Source: Gammaproteobacteria bacterium
GTDB taxonomy: Bacteria > Pseudomonadota > Gammaproteobacteria > Pseudomonadales > Azotimanducaceae
Assembly (NCBI GenBank): GCA_021773555.1
Contig: JAJFKA010000015.1
Location: forward strand, 1-37,274
Length of the DNA stretch: 37,274 nucleotides
Reading direction: 5' to 3'
Each line of letters begins with the position of its first letter. The stretch's first letter is position 1. Under the pieces are notes generated by a model. The model saw only the letters and a program-made list of their open reading frames with translations. It did not search any database and was not told where the DNA came from. This document shows positions 25,137 to 32,980 of the stretch, in pieces. Both the position numbers and the translations under genes were made by a program.

Positions 25137-27017
25137 TTAATCAGGGTTTGCCAGCAGTTTTGTGAGTGTTTCCAGTTCCGCACCATAGTGGCGCGAAAAA
25201 TTCATCGCGTTCCTGTAAATTGGCTTTCGAACCTGAGCTGCGCTAAGCGTTGATATCCGTCGACTGGTCTCGTGAAAGTTCAGACACTCTGGCTCGAAAC
25301 CGAGTTCGCAGGCCGCCAGCAACTCCCGGGTAACGCGCTCCTGATCCATTATCAGCGATTCGTATCGGACCTCATGGATTCGACCCGGCAGGGTGTCTTT
25401 CCAGTGGTCCATGAGTTCGCTGTAACGTCGATAGTACCTTGCCAGTTCGTCGACATCGTACCCGTAGTCATGTCCGCTTGCCGGAAAATAGTGTTTGAAT
25501 ATAGACAGACAGGTATCTAACGGGTCTCGCCTGCAATGCACAATGGTTGCCTGGGGAAACAGCAGACTGATCATCCCGATGTGCAGGAAATTCATGGGTA
25601 GCTTGTCGGTCACGGTTAGGATTCCTGGCGCCAGAGAAAAAAGGGCCTGTAAATAACGTTTCTGGATTTCGCTGAGTTGCAGGGGCGTGATGTGTGGCAT
25701 CGCCTGGGTGTAGTTGATCCCGTCAGTCAGAGGAATAACCTCAGCGATAGCGGCCAGCAACAGATCAACTTCACCGGCGCCAAAAACCTGCGAATGGCTG
25801 GCCAGGATTTGCTCGATCAGTGTGGTCCCGGACCGCGGCAGTCCGACGATAAAGATCGGGTGCCTTTTTTCGCCAGATTCGGGAGGGACTCTGAGGCTAT
25901 CCAACAATGTGGGAGTGAACGTTTCCCGAATTTGATCGAACAGACGCTCGTCTGCCTGAATGTCATAGTGAATTGACGCTCGATGCAAGGCGTTACCCAG
26001 CGTGTAGTAGCGATAAGCCGACTTATAGTCAGCCAGGTCCTCCAGCGCTTTGCCCAGCGCAAAGGCCACGTGTTTTTTTTGCTCGGTTGAAGTATCAGCG
26101 TTTGCAACGAGTGCAAGCATGGCAGCTGTGTCTGCCTTTGTATGCTCGTATTGACCAAGTAACGACAGCGCGCGAAATGCGTTACCGTAATCGGGCTGTA
26201 TGGAAATAGCACGGCGAAAACACTGCCGGGCAGCGGTGAGATCGCCGATATCCTGCAAGGCCAGACCCCGGTTGTAGTGAGCTTCGGCGAACCCGGGGCT
26301 GATGGCGATGGCCCGGGCATAGTGGCTAAGCGACTCGTCCGTGCGACCATCCTGGCGTAACAGGTTACCCAGATTGACATGGGCCGGGTGGGCGGTTGGT
26401 TCAGCTGCGATGATGGCACGAAACAAGGTTTCTGCCTGGTGTTTGTCACCAAGGCTGAACAGGATATTGGCAGCGGTCAGATTAACACGCGATGAGTCCG
26501 GTGCCAGCTGCCTGGCACGGTTAATGCTGCTCCTGGCACGCTCCTTCAAGCCCTTCGCGAGTTCCACCTGCGCAAGATTCACATGGACATCGATGAGTTG
26601 CGGATTTGCGTGAAGCGCTGCCTGATAGGCTTGAATCGCCTGGTCCGGCTCATGCAACTGACTGAAGGCATTGCCGAGGTTCGCCAGCACGTGAGGCTGG
26701 TCAGGCTCTATCTCCAGCGCACGCTGATAGCTTTGTCTGGCGGCATCGATCTGGCCGACTGCCATAAGGGCGTTGCCGAGATTGCTGTGCGTCGAGGCTG
26801 TCCCTGGTTGAATTTCGATGGCGGCGCGGATCAGTTCAACTGCTTCAGTGAACTCTCCCTTTTGCAGGGCGACGATCCCGCAATAGTGCAGTGCGTCTGC
26901 ATTGTCCGGATTGTGTTCGAGGATTTCCCGGTAGATGCTTTCTGCACGGGCCAACTGCCCATTACGGTGGTGGGCCAGTGCTTCACTGAGCAGATTATCG
27001 ATTAAGGGCGGATTCAT
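25137..27017 (-). CDS. TPR-repeat sulfotransferase family protein
   Basis: 626 residues in two parts. Residues 1-345 are TPR repeats in about 8-9 units (for example HSNLGNALMAVGQIDAARQSYQRALE). Residues 385-620 are a sulfotransferase domain with the PAPS 5'-phosphosulfate loop IVGLPRSGTTLIEQILASHS (390-409) and the 3'-phosphate-binding segment VHCRRDPLDTCLSIFKHYF. Such TPR-sulfotransferases are frequent in marine gammaproteobacteria; substrates (proteins, polysaccharides or small molecules) are mostly unknown. No signal peptide, so it should be cytoplasmic. Starts 19 nt after the MBL-CNB gene and is probably cotranscribed with it. A run of eight A occurs mid-gene (26073-26080 on the minus strand). 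Confidence 0.88.
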   Translation of the reverse strand: MNPPLIDNLLSEALAHHRNGQLARAESIYREILEHNPDNADALHYCGIVALQKGEFTEAVELIRAAIEIQPGTASTHSNLGNALMAVGQIDAARQSYQRALEIEPDQPHVLANLGNAFSQLHEPDQAIQAYQAALHANPQLIDVHVNLAQVELAKGLKERARSSINRARQLAPDSSRVNLTAANILFSLGDKHQAETLFRAIIAAEPTAHPAHVNLGNLLRQDGRTDESLSHYARAIAISPGFAEAHYNRGLALQDIGDLTAARQCFRRAISIQPDYGNAFRALSLLGQYEHTKADTAAMLALVANADTSTEQKKHVAFALGKALEDLADYKSAYRYYTLGNALHRASIHYDIQADERLFDQIRETFTPTLLDSLRVPPESGEKRHPIFIVGLPRSGTTLIEQILASHSQVFGAGEVDLLLAAIAEVIPLTDGINYTQAMPHITPLQLSEIQKRYLQALFSLAPGILTVTDKLPMNFLHIGMISLLFPQATIVHCRRDPLDTCLSIFKHYFPASGHDYGYDVDELARYYRRYSELMDHWKDTLPGRIHEVRYESLIMDQERVTRELLAACELGFEPECLNFHETSRRISTLSAAQVRKPIYRNAMNFSRHYGAELETLTKLLANPD

Positions 27018-27036
27018 TGATTTTTAGGAACCAGGG

Positions 27037-29196
27037 CTAACTGGTGGTGACTTCACCGAGAATCCAGTCAGCATCTTTCTCGCCTTCAATGGTACGTTGT
27101 TTGCGCAGGAAGTAATTGATCTGCGGTACATCAAGGACAATTTTCTTGACTTTGTCCTGAGGGAAGTTCACGAACTGGCAATCTTCTAATATTTCTATGG
27201 AGTCAGTCAGGTTGCTGGTAAAAGGGAGCCAGCCGATTTCACTGGCCACAGTGTGTTCGCCCTGAGCGTTGCGATATCGACCCGAGGCGAGAATTAACCA
27301 TGAACTGTCATCGATATCTACTTGTTCGTTTGCTGCAAACCGTTGCACTGAGGCGATGTTGCCAAGTTTTTCCAGCACGGTTGAAGTCATGTCGGAGAAT
27401 TGTGGCAGCTTCTTAATCAGCGGTCTGACTTCCCAGCGGCTCAGCAACTTCTTTCTAAATCCTTCTGCTGCTATGAATGCAGAAAAAGTTTCCTCGGCAA
27501 ACACACATACAGTGACTGGAGTGCGGGCGACCACGCTGGCATTGCGTGTACCGGCTCCAGTGATTATTGCCATTTCTCCAATGATGTCACCAGCTTGCAG
27601 TTTGGCGACGTTTCGGAAATGTTTTCCATCATGTTGTACCACATCACAATATCCCGTCAGAATCAGATAAACGAATCCACGGGTTTCCGCGTTCTGCACA
27701 ATGATCACGTCATCGGCGTTGTATTTACGGATTTCCTCTTCGGCGAGCAGGCTTCTCATCCAACGATTTGGAAATGGCTCATCCAACCACTCCGACAGAT
27801 AGTGATTTACCTGCGACGTATAAAGGCTGGGGTCGCCCTCGATGACTGTGTAGCGTTTACCTGAACTCGCCAGGGAAAATGTGGTGTTAAATTCATTCGG
27901 CAAATGTTCCACGTGTACAAAAACCACGCGATCGGCTTCTGACTTGATAGCGTCGGCAGGGTCGCCGTGTATCTCGCCAGCTCCGCCATCGGCAACGAGC
28001 AGACTGAATCGCTGTGTATAAAGTCGCTCCAGATTCTCGATGGTCTCGGTTCGGACGACACCCTGGGCGTGCAGATCGCGAATGGTCGTCATACTGTTAT
28101 TGTCACCGACGATACAGATCTGTCTTTCGTACCCTTTGTGCACGGCGGAAAAAGTTGCCCCTATTGTTGGAATGCTGTGTACAGTCAGGTGCGCTTCGAT
28201 GTTTAGCCCGTAGTAATTTGCCGACTTCCCCGGTTCAACGTCCACATGTGTGAAGTGCTCAGCGATCACCTCGGGTAACCAGCCGAGGGAACAACTGAGC
28301 TTTTCCATCGCCATGTTGAAGATCTCCCGGGTGGTAATGATATCCACCTTATGGGGCATCAGCATCAACGGGAACATCGCGCAGTGGTCATCATGCAGGT
28401 GGGTCAGGAAGCAGGCGGAGACCTGGTTCTTGGAGATCCCCCGGGCGAGCAGGTGCTGGTCGAGAAAAGGGATTGAATCAATAAGGATATAGTCGCCGTT
28501 ATAGCACAAAGCCAGACCAGTACATGGCTCGTTCGGGGTAAACCCTGACGCGCCACCCAGAATTTCAAGTCCAAGTTTGACCAGTCCGCCAGGTACATAA
28601 TCCGATTGCACCGTGTAGGGAGGCTGGACGTGCTGGTCCTGATTCAGATTGACTCCGACATGTCCTTCCGAATTGTTGACCTGGTAGTTGTCAGGCCCCA
28701 GATGCCTGATACGCAAACTGCCGGTGCTCACCTCGTCATTCACAAAGGGACACAGATTGAAGAAATCTTCGACCCGAATAGTCTCTCCTGCCTTGTTTTT
28801 TAATGCGATTGCATCGGCGACGGCCAGCCATTCTGTCTTTAGCTCGGCATCGGTACCCCAGTCCTGGAGTTCCGCGTCGGTTGGTCCCATCAGGGTATAG
28901 CGCAACAGACGAAGCGCATGCTGTATATCCCTGGCCTCGCCCACAAGATTCAGTCGACTACCTCGTTCGAGCCCCCTGGCAACGAACAGGAAGAAATAGA
29001 TCGGAAATTCAAGATTATTTTGCAGGGAACCGTCTTTCTCCCTGATATCCGTCAATACCAGTGTGTCGAATCCCGTGATACCGTTGATCAACAGACCTTT
29101 CAGTACCTCTGGTGGCTGGCCGAAGAGGATGCAGGTGGTTTCGTCTCGAACGATCCGACTACCTTGTGCCGGTGCGATAGCCGTCGGCTTCGGCAT
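27037..29196 (-). CDS. Metallo-beta-lactamase fold / cyclic nucleotide-binding domain fusion protein
   Basis: 719 residues with an unusual layout. Residues 1-200 form a region I cannot assign. Residues about 218-460 are a metallo-beta-lactamase (MBL) fold hydrolase with the metal-binding motif THLHDDH (265-271), His340, Asp365 and His428/His431 as further candidate ligands. Residues about 485-595 are a cyclic-nucleotide-binding (CNB) domain with the phosphate-binding cassette IIGEMAIITGAGTRNASV (538-555). Residues about 598-700 look like a second, degenerate CNB domain without the cassette. The protein has no signal peptide or membrane segment. A cAMP- or cGMP-gated hydrolase (phosphodiesterase, beta-lactamase-like or RNase Z-like activity) is plausible but unproven. 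The TPR-sulfotransferase gene follows 19 nt downstream. Confidence 0.82.
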   Translation of the reverse strand: MPKPTAIAPAQGSRIVRDETTCILFGQPPEVLKGLLINGITGFDTLVLTDIREKDGSLQNNLEFPIYFFLFVARGLERGSRLNLVGEARDIQHALRLLRYTLMGPTDAELQDWGTDAELKTEWLAVADAIALKNKAGETIRVEDFFNLCPFVNDEVSTGSLRIRHLGPDNYQVNNSEGHVGVNLNQDQHVQPPYTVQSDYVPGGLVKLGLEILGGASGFTPNEPCTGLALCYNGDYILIDSIPFLDQHLLARGISKNQVSACFLTHLHDDHCAMFPLMLMPHKVDIITTREIFNMAMEKLSCSLGWLPEVIAEHFTHVDVEPGKSANYYGLNIEAHLTVHSIPTIGATFSAVHKGYERQICIVGDNNSMTTIRDLHAQGVVRTETIENLERLYTQRFSLLVADGGAGEIHGDPADAIKSEADRVVFVHVEHLPNEFNTTFSLASSGKRYTVIEGDPSLYTSQVNHYLSEWLDEPFPNRWMRSLLAEEEIRKYNADDVIIVQNAETRGFVYLILTGYCDVVQHDGKHFRNVAKLQAGDIIGEMAIITGAGTRNASVVARTPVTVCVFAEETFSAFIAAEGFRKKLLSRWEVRPLIKKLPQFSDMTSTVLEKLGNIASVQRFAANEQVDIDDSSWLILASGRYRNAQGEHTVASEIGWLPFTSNLTDSIEILEDCQFVNFPQDKVKKIVLDVPQINYFLRKQRTIEGEKDADWILGEVTTS

Positions 29197-29370
29197 TTTG
29201 TCTATCCGTCAGGGAGATAAGTACTGGAGTGTACGAAATACCCGGTGATGATAAAAGGTCTATCGGGTTGATTGAGTCGACCTTGGATTCAGAAAAGCCT
29301 AAAATTCTATCCCGCAACGGGAACTCCGGGCACCCGAGGGTTAGATTATTAATGAGTGAGGACAAGTGTG

Positions 29371-30525
29371 ATGACGAGTGTGGTTCAGCTAAGTGAGGAA
29401 GAAAAAGAACTGTTCAGGGACAGTCTAAAAAAATTTCTTGAGAAGGAAGTTGAACCCTACTACGACGATTGGGAAAAGGCTGAAATCTGGCCAAAATCCG
29501 TCTGGCAGCAACTGGGTGAAAATGGCTTTTTATGTGTGGACGTACCTGACCAGTACGGTGGTTACGATGCATCGTTTGAACTCAGTAGCGTCATCGTGGA
29601 AGAGATATCAAGAGCTGGCTATGGTGCGCTTGCCAGCGGTGTATCAGTCCACTCTGATATCGTGGCACCATACATTTTGCATCTGGGGAATGAAGAGCAA
29701 AAACAACGCTGGCTGCCGAAGATGGTTAGCGGTGAGTTTGTGGGCGCTATCGGCATGACTGAACCCGGTGCTGGCAGTGACCTTCAGGGAATGAAGACCA
29801 GTGCAATCAAAGATGGCGATGACTATGTGATTAACGGCCAGAAAACCTTTATCACCAATGGCCAGCACGCTGACGTTATTGTACTCGCAACCAAAACGGA
29901 TCCAAAGCAAGGTGCAAGGGGCATGACGCTGTTCACCGTTGATTGCCATCTGCCTGGATTCGAGAAAGGCCGCAACCTTGAGAAAATGGGTTTGCACTCC
30001 GGTGACACATCAGAATTATTTTTTCAGGATGTGCGAGTATCAGCCGCGGACATTCTGGGTGGAGAGGGCCAGGGATTTGCCAACCTCATGAATGAGTTGC
30101 CGCGGGAGCGACTCATTCTGGCCGTTGGTTGCGTTGGTGCTGCGGTAGGCATGCTTGAAACAACCCTGGACTATGTCATGGAGCGACAAGCATTCGGTGC
30201 ACCGATTGCGAAATTCCAGAATACCCGGTTCGTGCTGGCAGATATCAAAACCGAAATCGAGCTCAATAAAGCGTTGACGGAAAAGTATATTACCCGCTAT
30301 GTGAACGGTGAACTGACGGCGGGTGAGGCTTCCATGGCAAAACTGGCAGCCAGTGAAATGCAGGGGCGCGTCGCGGACCAGTGTGTACAGTTGTTTGGCG
30401 GTTATGGTTATATGCGTGAGTACAAAATTTCGCGATTTTACCTGGATGCACGGATTCAGCGCATTTATGGTGGCACTTCCGAGATCATGAAAGAGTTAAT
30501 CAGTCGGGATCTCGTTGGCCGGTAA
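29371..30525 (+). CDS. Acyl-CoA dehydrogenase
   Basis: 384-residue FAD-dependent acyl-CoA dehydrogenase. ATG 29371 is chosen over the in-frame GTG at 29356 because TGAGGA lies about 8 nt upstream. Flavin-binding signature IGMTEPGAGSDLQGM (about 128-142) and WxxTNG-type FITNGQHADVIVLATK; C-terminal QRIYGGTSEIMKELISR with the glutamate used as catalytic base in straight-chain enzymes (short/medium/long-chain type), in contrast to the isovaleryl-CoA dehydrogenase at 14348-15517. The two genes following encode enoyl-CoA hydratase/isomerase and acyl-CoA ligase, so it most likely catalyses the first step of a fatty-acid beta-oxidation branch. Confidence 0.9.
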   Translation: MTSVVQLSEEEKELFRDSLKKFLEKEVEPYYDDWEKAEIWPKSVWQQLGENGFLCVDVPDQYGGYDASFELSSVIVEEISRAGYGALASGVSVHSDIVAPYILHLGNEEQKQRWLPKMVSGEFVGAIGMTEPGAGSDLQGMKTSAIKDGDDYVINGQKTFITNGQHADVIVLATKTDPKQGARGMTLFTVDCHLPGFEKGRNLEKMGLHSGDTSELFFQDVRVSAADILGGEGQGFANLMNELPRERLILAVGCVGAAVGMLETTLDYVMERQAFGAPIAKFQNTRFVLADIKTEIELNKALTEKYITRYVNGELTAGEASMAKLAASEMQGRVADQCVQLFGGYGYMREYKISRFYLDARIQRIYGGTSEIMKELISRDLVGR

Positions 30526-30556
30526 TCAAGCCCGCAGCTAATCAGGGAGCGTAACG

Positions 30557-31354
30557 ATGCAATTTCAATTTCTCGAGTATTCGGTGAGTGAACATGTGGC
30601 CACCATTACGCTTGACCGGCCAGAGAAGCTAAATGCGCTGAATGCTGGTTTGCGCGATGAATTGCATCTGGCGTGCGCCCAGGCGTTCGAGGCCGATGAG
30701 ATTCGCGCTGTGATTTTCACGGGGCGGGGGCGAGGTTTTTGTTCAGGGGCCGACCTGACGGGTCCGGCTCCGGGTAACGATGCCATCGCGCCGCAGAATG
30801 AAAGACTGGACGATCTGGGTTGGGTTGGGCGGTTAGCGACTGACATTTATCACCTCGGGAAACCAACTATCGCGGTGGTCAATGGCGTGGCGGCAGGCGC
30901 AGGTATGAGCCTTTCGCTTGCCTGTGATATGCGGATAGGCAGCAATGATTCCCGATTCAAAACGGTGTTTGCCGAGCGCGGATTATCACCGGACAGTGGC
31001 ATGTCCTACTTTCTGCCCAGACTCATTGGCTATGGGCGTGCAGCGGATCTGATTTTCACAAGCCGTGATGTTCGCGGCGAGGAAGCCTATCGACTTGGTT
31101 TACTCGATCGACTGGTCGCGCCGGAGCAGGCCATGACCTGCGCATTGGAAACCTGCGCACAAATCGTGGCTCTGCCACCCATGGCGATTCGTGCTGGAAA
31201 ACGGGTGTTGCAGCAGAACATGGAGGCGGAGTTCAACCACGCACTTCGCAATGAAATATTCAGTCTGTCCTTCGCGGGTAAATCTCCCCATGATCGTAAG
31301 GAACAGCGAGCGGCTTTCCTCGAGAAACGCGCCCCGAAATTTACCGGCGAATGA
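30557..31354 (+). CDS. Enoyl-CoA hydratase/isomerase family protein
   Basis: 265-residue crotonase-fold enzyme. The oxyanion-hole segments are FCSGADLTG (61-69) and GVAAGAGMSLSLACD (110-124). Candidate catalytic residues are Glu140 in FAERGL and Asp146 in SPDSG; the latter is the pattern of PaaG-type hydratase/isomerases rather than the double Glu of mitochondrial crotonase. It starts 31 nt after the acyl-CoA dehydrogenase gene, with AGGGAG before ATG, and belongs to the same operon. Could serve unsaturated or branched acyl-CoAs; whether it supplies the missing LiuC step cannot be told. Confidence 0.88.
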   Translation: MQFQFLEYSVSEHVATITLDRPEKLNALNAGLRDELHLACAQAFEADEIRAVIFTGRGRGFCSGADLTGPAPGNDAIAPQNERLDDLGWVGRLATDIYHLGKPTIAVVNGVAAGAGMSLSLACDMRIGSNDSRFKTVFAERGLSPDSGMSYFLPRLIGYGRAADLIFTSRDVRGEEAYRLGLLDRLVAPEQAMTCALETCAQIVALPPMAIRAGKRVLQQNMEAEFNHALRNEIFSLSFAGKSPHDRKEQRAAFLEKRAPKFTGE

Positions 31355-31382
31355 ATTCAAAATTGACGGTAACGATTAGAAA

Positions 31383-32930
31383 ATGAAAATCAATATTGGA
31401 ACCTTGTTAACCAACAGAGCCCGCCTGACGCCTGACAGAGATGCCTATGTCGATAGTGCCTCCGGGAGGCGAGTGACATTTGCAGCCCTGGATAAAGGCA
31501 GTAATCGTCTTTGCAATGCGCTGCTTTCGCTCGGTATCAAGCCGGGCGAGCGTGTTGCTCTGGCCATGATGAATAGTCTTGAGTTTGTAGAGGCATACTT
31601 TGCGGTGGCAAAACTGGGTGGTGTTGTTGTTCCGTTGAACTGGCGCCTCGTGGCTGATGAACTGGAGTTTATCCTTAAAGACAGCGGTTCCAGTACGCTG
31701 ATTTTTGGTGATGAGTTTGCGGAGTTGATGGCTGAACTAAATTCTCGGGGAAACAAGACCGATATTGCTCATTGGATTCAGGTATCAGACTCAACAGGTG
31801 ATTCTTATTTTTCACGGGACTATGCAACATTTCGTGATGCCGGTAGCGAGCTTGCGCCCGAAATTGGAGCCTTTGATGAAGACCTGTTGTACATCATGTA
31901 CACCTCTGGTACCACAGGACTGCCTAAAGGCGTTGTGCATACGCATCGGACTGCGTTCTGGGCACTGCTGACTTTTTCGGCTTCCTGTGATCTTCGTGAC
32001 GCAGATGTTTACCTCGCCGCACTACCGATGTTTCATGTGGGTGCGTTGATTCCAGTAACGCTGAACGTTTATCGCGGTGTCACGAGCCTCGTCATGCGTG
32101 AGTTTGATCCGGCGATTGCCTGGCAACTGATTCAGGACGAAGCGGTGACAGTCACCTTGCTGGTACCGGCGATGCTGAACTTCATGGTGCAGGTACCCAA
32201 CCTGGATCGATTTGATCGTTCAAGGTTGCGCTGGATCCAGAGTGGTGCGTCACCGCTGCCAGTCAATCTGATCCGCAAGTATGCGGAACTGGGTATCGAG
32301 GTACTACAAATCTACGGATTGACGGAGTCCTGTGGTCCAGCCTGTGTGATAAGTGCCGAGCACGCATTGGCGAAAATAGGTTCAACGGGCCAGGCTTTTT
32401 TTCACACTGAGGTCAGGGTGGTCAGCGACGAAGGCGATGATTGTAAACCGTTCGAGCAGGGCGAGGTCTGGGTCAAGGGTGAACATATTATGGTGGGGTA
32501 TTGGAACAGACCAGAGGCGAGCGCTGAAACGATCACGCAGGACGGTTGGCTTCGGACCGGAGACGTTGCAACAGTTGATGAGGACGGATTTGTTTATATA
32601 CAGGATCGGATCAAAGACATGATTATTTCCGGCGGCGAGAATGTCTATCCGGCGGAAATTGAAAACGTCATTTCAGCCCACCCGGAAGTTGCAGAAGTCG
32701 CGGTGATAGGCCAGCCCAGTGAGCGCTGGGGAGAATCGCCGTTTGCCGTGGTGGTTGCCGGTGATGAGACACTTGAGGCAGCGGACGTATTGAGTTTTTG
32801 CGACGGTAAACTTGCCAGGTTTAAGCGCCCGGTTGGTGTTGCTTTCGTTGACGTAATCCCAAGAAATGCAAATGGCAAGGTGCTGAAACGGGAGTTGCGG
32901 GAGACCTTTCCAGGACCGGCGCCAGCCTGA
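31383..32930 (+). CDS. Acyl-CoA ligase (AMP-binding, ANL superfamily)
   Basis: 515 residues of the adenylate-forming ANL family. P-loop-like motif YTSGTTGLPKG (173-183), A5 motif IYGLTESCGP (about 312-321), A7 GWLRTGDVATVDEDGFVYI, hinge IKDMIISGGENVYPAEIE, and the catalytic lysine Lys499 in NANGKVLKRELRE. The typical length is 510-560. It activates a carboxylic acid as acyl-AMP then acyl-CoA and, given the two beta-oxidation genes before it, should supply their substrate; chain length is not readable. It starts 28 nt downstream of the hydratase gene with only a weak ribosome binding site. Confidence 0.9.
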   Translation: MKINIGTLLTNRARLTPDRDAYVDSASGRRVTFAALDKGSNRLCNALLSLGIKPGERVALAMMNSLEFVEAYFAVAKLGGVVVPLNWRLVADELEFILKDSGSSTLIFGDEFAELMAELNSRGNKTDIAHWIQVSDSTGDSYFSRDYATFRDAGSELAPEIGAFDEDLLYIMYTSGTTGLPKGVVHTHRTAFWALLTFSASCDLRDADVYLAALPMFHVGALIPVTLNVYRGVTSLVMREFDPAIAWQLIQDEAVTVTLLVPAMLNFMVQVPNLDRFDRSRLRWIQSGASPLPVNLIRKYAELGIEVLQIYGLTESCGPACVISAEHALAKIGSTGQAFFHTEVRVVSDEGDDCKPFEQGEVWVKGEHIMVGYWNRPEASAETITQDGWLRTGDVATVDEDGFVYIQDRIKDMIISGGENVYPAEIENVISAHPEVAEVAVIGQPSERWGESPFAVVVAGDETLEAADVLSFCDGKLARFKRPVGVAFVDVIPRNANGKVLKRELRETFPGPAPA

Positions 32931-32980
32931 TACTCCTTTATCAAAGTATTCTCCTCGCTTGAACCAATTTTGGGGGTTTT

